A DNA stretch of 64,000 nt from Verrucomicrobiota bacterium. Lineage in GTDB: Bacteria > Verrucomicrobiota > Verrucomicrobiia > Opitutales > Opitutaceae. Each line of letters starts with the position of its first letter. Positions within the stretch are counted from its first letter, which is position 1. Location: positions 29,945 through 93,944 of the forward strand of contig JAEKKV010000022.1 of assembly GCA_019510185.1 (NCBI GenBank). Reading direction: 5' to 3'. The notes below the pieces were generated by a model. It worked only from the letters and a program-made list of their open reading frames with translations. It did no database searches and was not told the origin of the DNA. The position numbers were made by a program, and so were the translations under genes. Shown piece by piece: positions 63,239 through 64,000 of this stretch.

Positions 63239-64000
63239 TCACGAAGGCAGTGCTATGCCTTTCAACTTACGGTATAAAGTTAAAGCAAATGTATCAGTCA
63301 TGCCCGTCACATAATCGATCACGTGCAGTAGTTGCTGGTAGCGATCTGGAAAAGGTGTTTCACGCGAGGCGAGCGCCCCATCCGGCAATAATTGAAGAAC
63401 CTTTTTTGCCTTATACTTATATACGTCATCATTTTTCACCCCATTCCGCCTCTTATTTGATGCGTATTTATCCTCAATGGCTTGCCAAAAAATATCCAGA
63501 AGACCACCAATCACCTCATAGCCGGCAGCTTCGGTTTCAAGCACCCTCGCTGTAGTGTAGATTCTTTTGCACGTTAAGTTAGAGATGGAATCCAATGGAC
63601 CTTTCTTAATGGCAGCGGGTATATCTTCAATAAGCTCCCCTGGGTATTTCCCCGTCATAATCAAATGAAGCTTCCGGTTAAATACTTTACTGACTTGCTT
63701 GATCAAGGAACTTATCGCCAAGGCACGCAAATAAGAGACGCGTGCTTGATCATCAAATTCCAATTTCAAGCGTTCTCGTTTTATCCAGCTAGCCGGAATC
63801 AGCAGCTTGATAGGCTTAGCAAATTCAGCGTATGTTATTCGCCCAAGCCGAAAACCGTCTTCTAAATCAATAATGCGATAGGCTATATCATCAGCAGCCT
63901 CCATAAGATATGCTAACGGATGGCGGCACCACACATCGGGCTCTAGCTCCAACAAGCCACATTCTTGGGCTATTTTTTGAAAGATCGAAGCTTCCGACAT
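63239..64000 (-). CDS. dGTPase-like HD domain protein, C-terminal part (gene cut by window end)
   Basis: The right window edge removes the 5' part; 253 residues are present, and the Met at the very edge is probably internal. RHPLAYLMEAADDIAYRIIDLEDGFRLG is the conserved segment following the HD motif of deoxyguanosine triphosphate triphosphohydrolases. The remaining C-terminal helices (about 60-250) resemble the dGTPase fold, with RYQQLLHVIDYVTGMTDTFALTLYRKLKGI, the usual family end. The metal-binding His and Asp of the first HD motif should lie outside the window. dGTPases lower the cellular dGTP pool; some relatives act in phage defence. Confidence 0.85.
   Translation of the reverse strand: MSEASIFQKIAQECGLLELEPDVWCRHPLAYLMEAADDIAYRIIDLEDGFRLGRITYAEFAKPIKLLIPASWIKRERLKLEFDDQARVSYLRALAISSLIKQVSKVFNRKLHLIMTGKYPGELIEDIPAAIKKGPLDSISNLTCKRIYTTARVLETEAAGYEVIGGLLDIFWQAIEDKYASNKRRNGVKNDDVYKYKAKKVLQLLPDGALASRETPFPDRYQQLLHVIDYVTGMTDTFALTLYRKLKGIALPS

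Noticed and set aside
1..64000. CRISPR arrays, insertion sequences, rRNA operons, prophage genes
   Set aside because: No direct-repeat/spacer pattern, transposase, rRNA signature or phage structural gene was seen in the whole window.

Overview
The window comes from a GC-rich Gram-negative bacterium. An outer-membrane TonB receptor, Pal and ExbB/ExbD/TonB genes are present, together with a large set of secreted plant-polysaccharide hydrolases, a bulky signal peptidase I and a Wzx/Wzy exopolysaccharide locus. This mix best fits the Verrucomicrobiota, probably an Opitutaceae-like genus; that assignment is an inference from gene content and protein style, not from a marker search. No rRNA, IS element, CRISPR array, prophage or plasmid origin was seen. 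Two tRNAs (Lys-UUU, Ala-GGC) are present, both with an encoded CCA.

Layout. 1-6.95 kb: a tight minus-strand operon for hemicellulose or arabinogalactan side chains (GH35 beta-galactosidase, GH43, GH51 arabinofuranosidase, GH27 alpha-galactosidase, and the start of a fifth secreted protein). 7.1-10 kb: an M48 lipoprotein protease, an M20 dipeptidase and a GNAT acetyltransferase. 10.2-15.7 kb: a four-gene, translationally coupled minus-strand operon of TonB-dependent receptor, YfiR-like periplasmic protein, CHASE8-HAMP histidine kinase and REC-histidine kinase. This is the most system-like novelty candidate. 16-20.4 kb: Pal, a CbiX-like chelatase, a NarL-type regulator, a lipoprotein resembling S26B peptidases, tRNA-Lys, and an ECF sigma/anti-sigma pair. 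20.4-28.1 kb: housekeeping genes (ruvA, dapB, dapA, a PilT-type ATPase, fabD, lepA, signal peptidase I).

28.3-40 kb: a nine-gene minus-strand exopolysaccharide cluster. A Wzc-like co-polymerase/tyrosine kinase comes first, then the priming sugar-phosphate transferase, a glycosyltransferase, a Wzy-like polymerase, a Wzx-like flippase, a hexapeptide acetyltransferase and three more glycosyltransferases. No Wza-type exporter or Wzb phosphatase is in the window. 40.6-50.4 kb: malQ, apaG, a beta-CASP metallo-beta-lactamase RNase-like protein, an inositol-monophosphatase-family enzyme, an FmdB-like zinc-ribbon protein, DNA polymerase IV, a site-2 protease and a secreted GH3 beta-glucosidase. 50.5-60.8 kb: tRNA-Ala, a TonB/ExbD/ExbB energy module, a PfkB kinase, tmk, a DNA polymerase III delta-prime-like gene, an alpha/beta hydrolase, sthA and mutS.

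60.8-64 kb: repeat-like hairpins, a ParE-type toxin-antitoxin pair, and then a visibly AT-richer segment. That segment holds a TPR lipoprotein, an unrecognised two-helix membrane protein and the 3' part of a dGTPase-like HD gene cut by the window end. The base composition suggests recent acquisition.

Working together: the secreted GH enzymes would release galactose, arabinose and glucose from plant polymers. The ExbB/ExbD/TonB module could energise the TonB receptor and, with Pal, the envelope. The receptor operon may convert outer-membrane ligand binding into kinase signalling. The large polysaccharide cluster builds capsule or slime.
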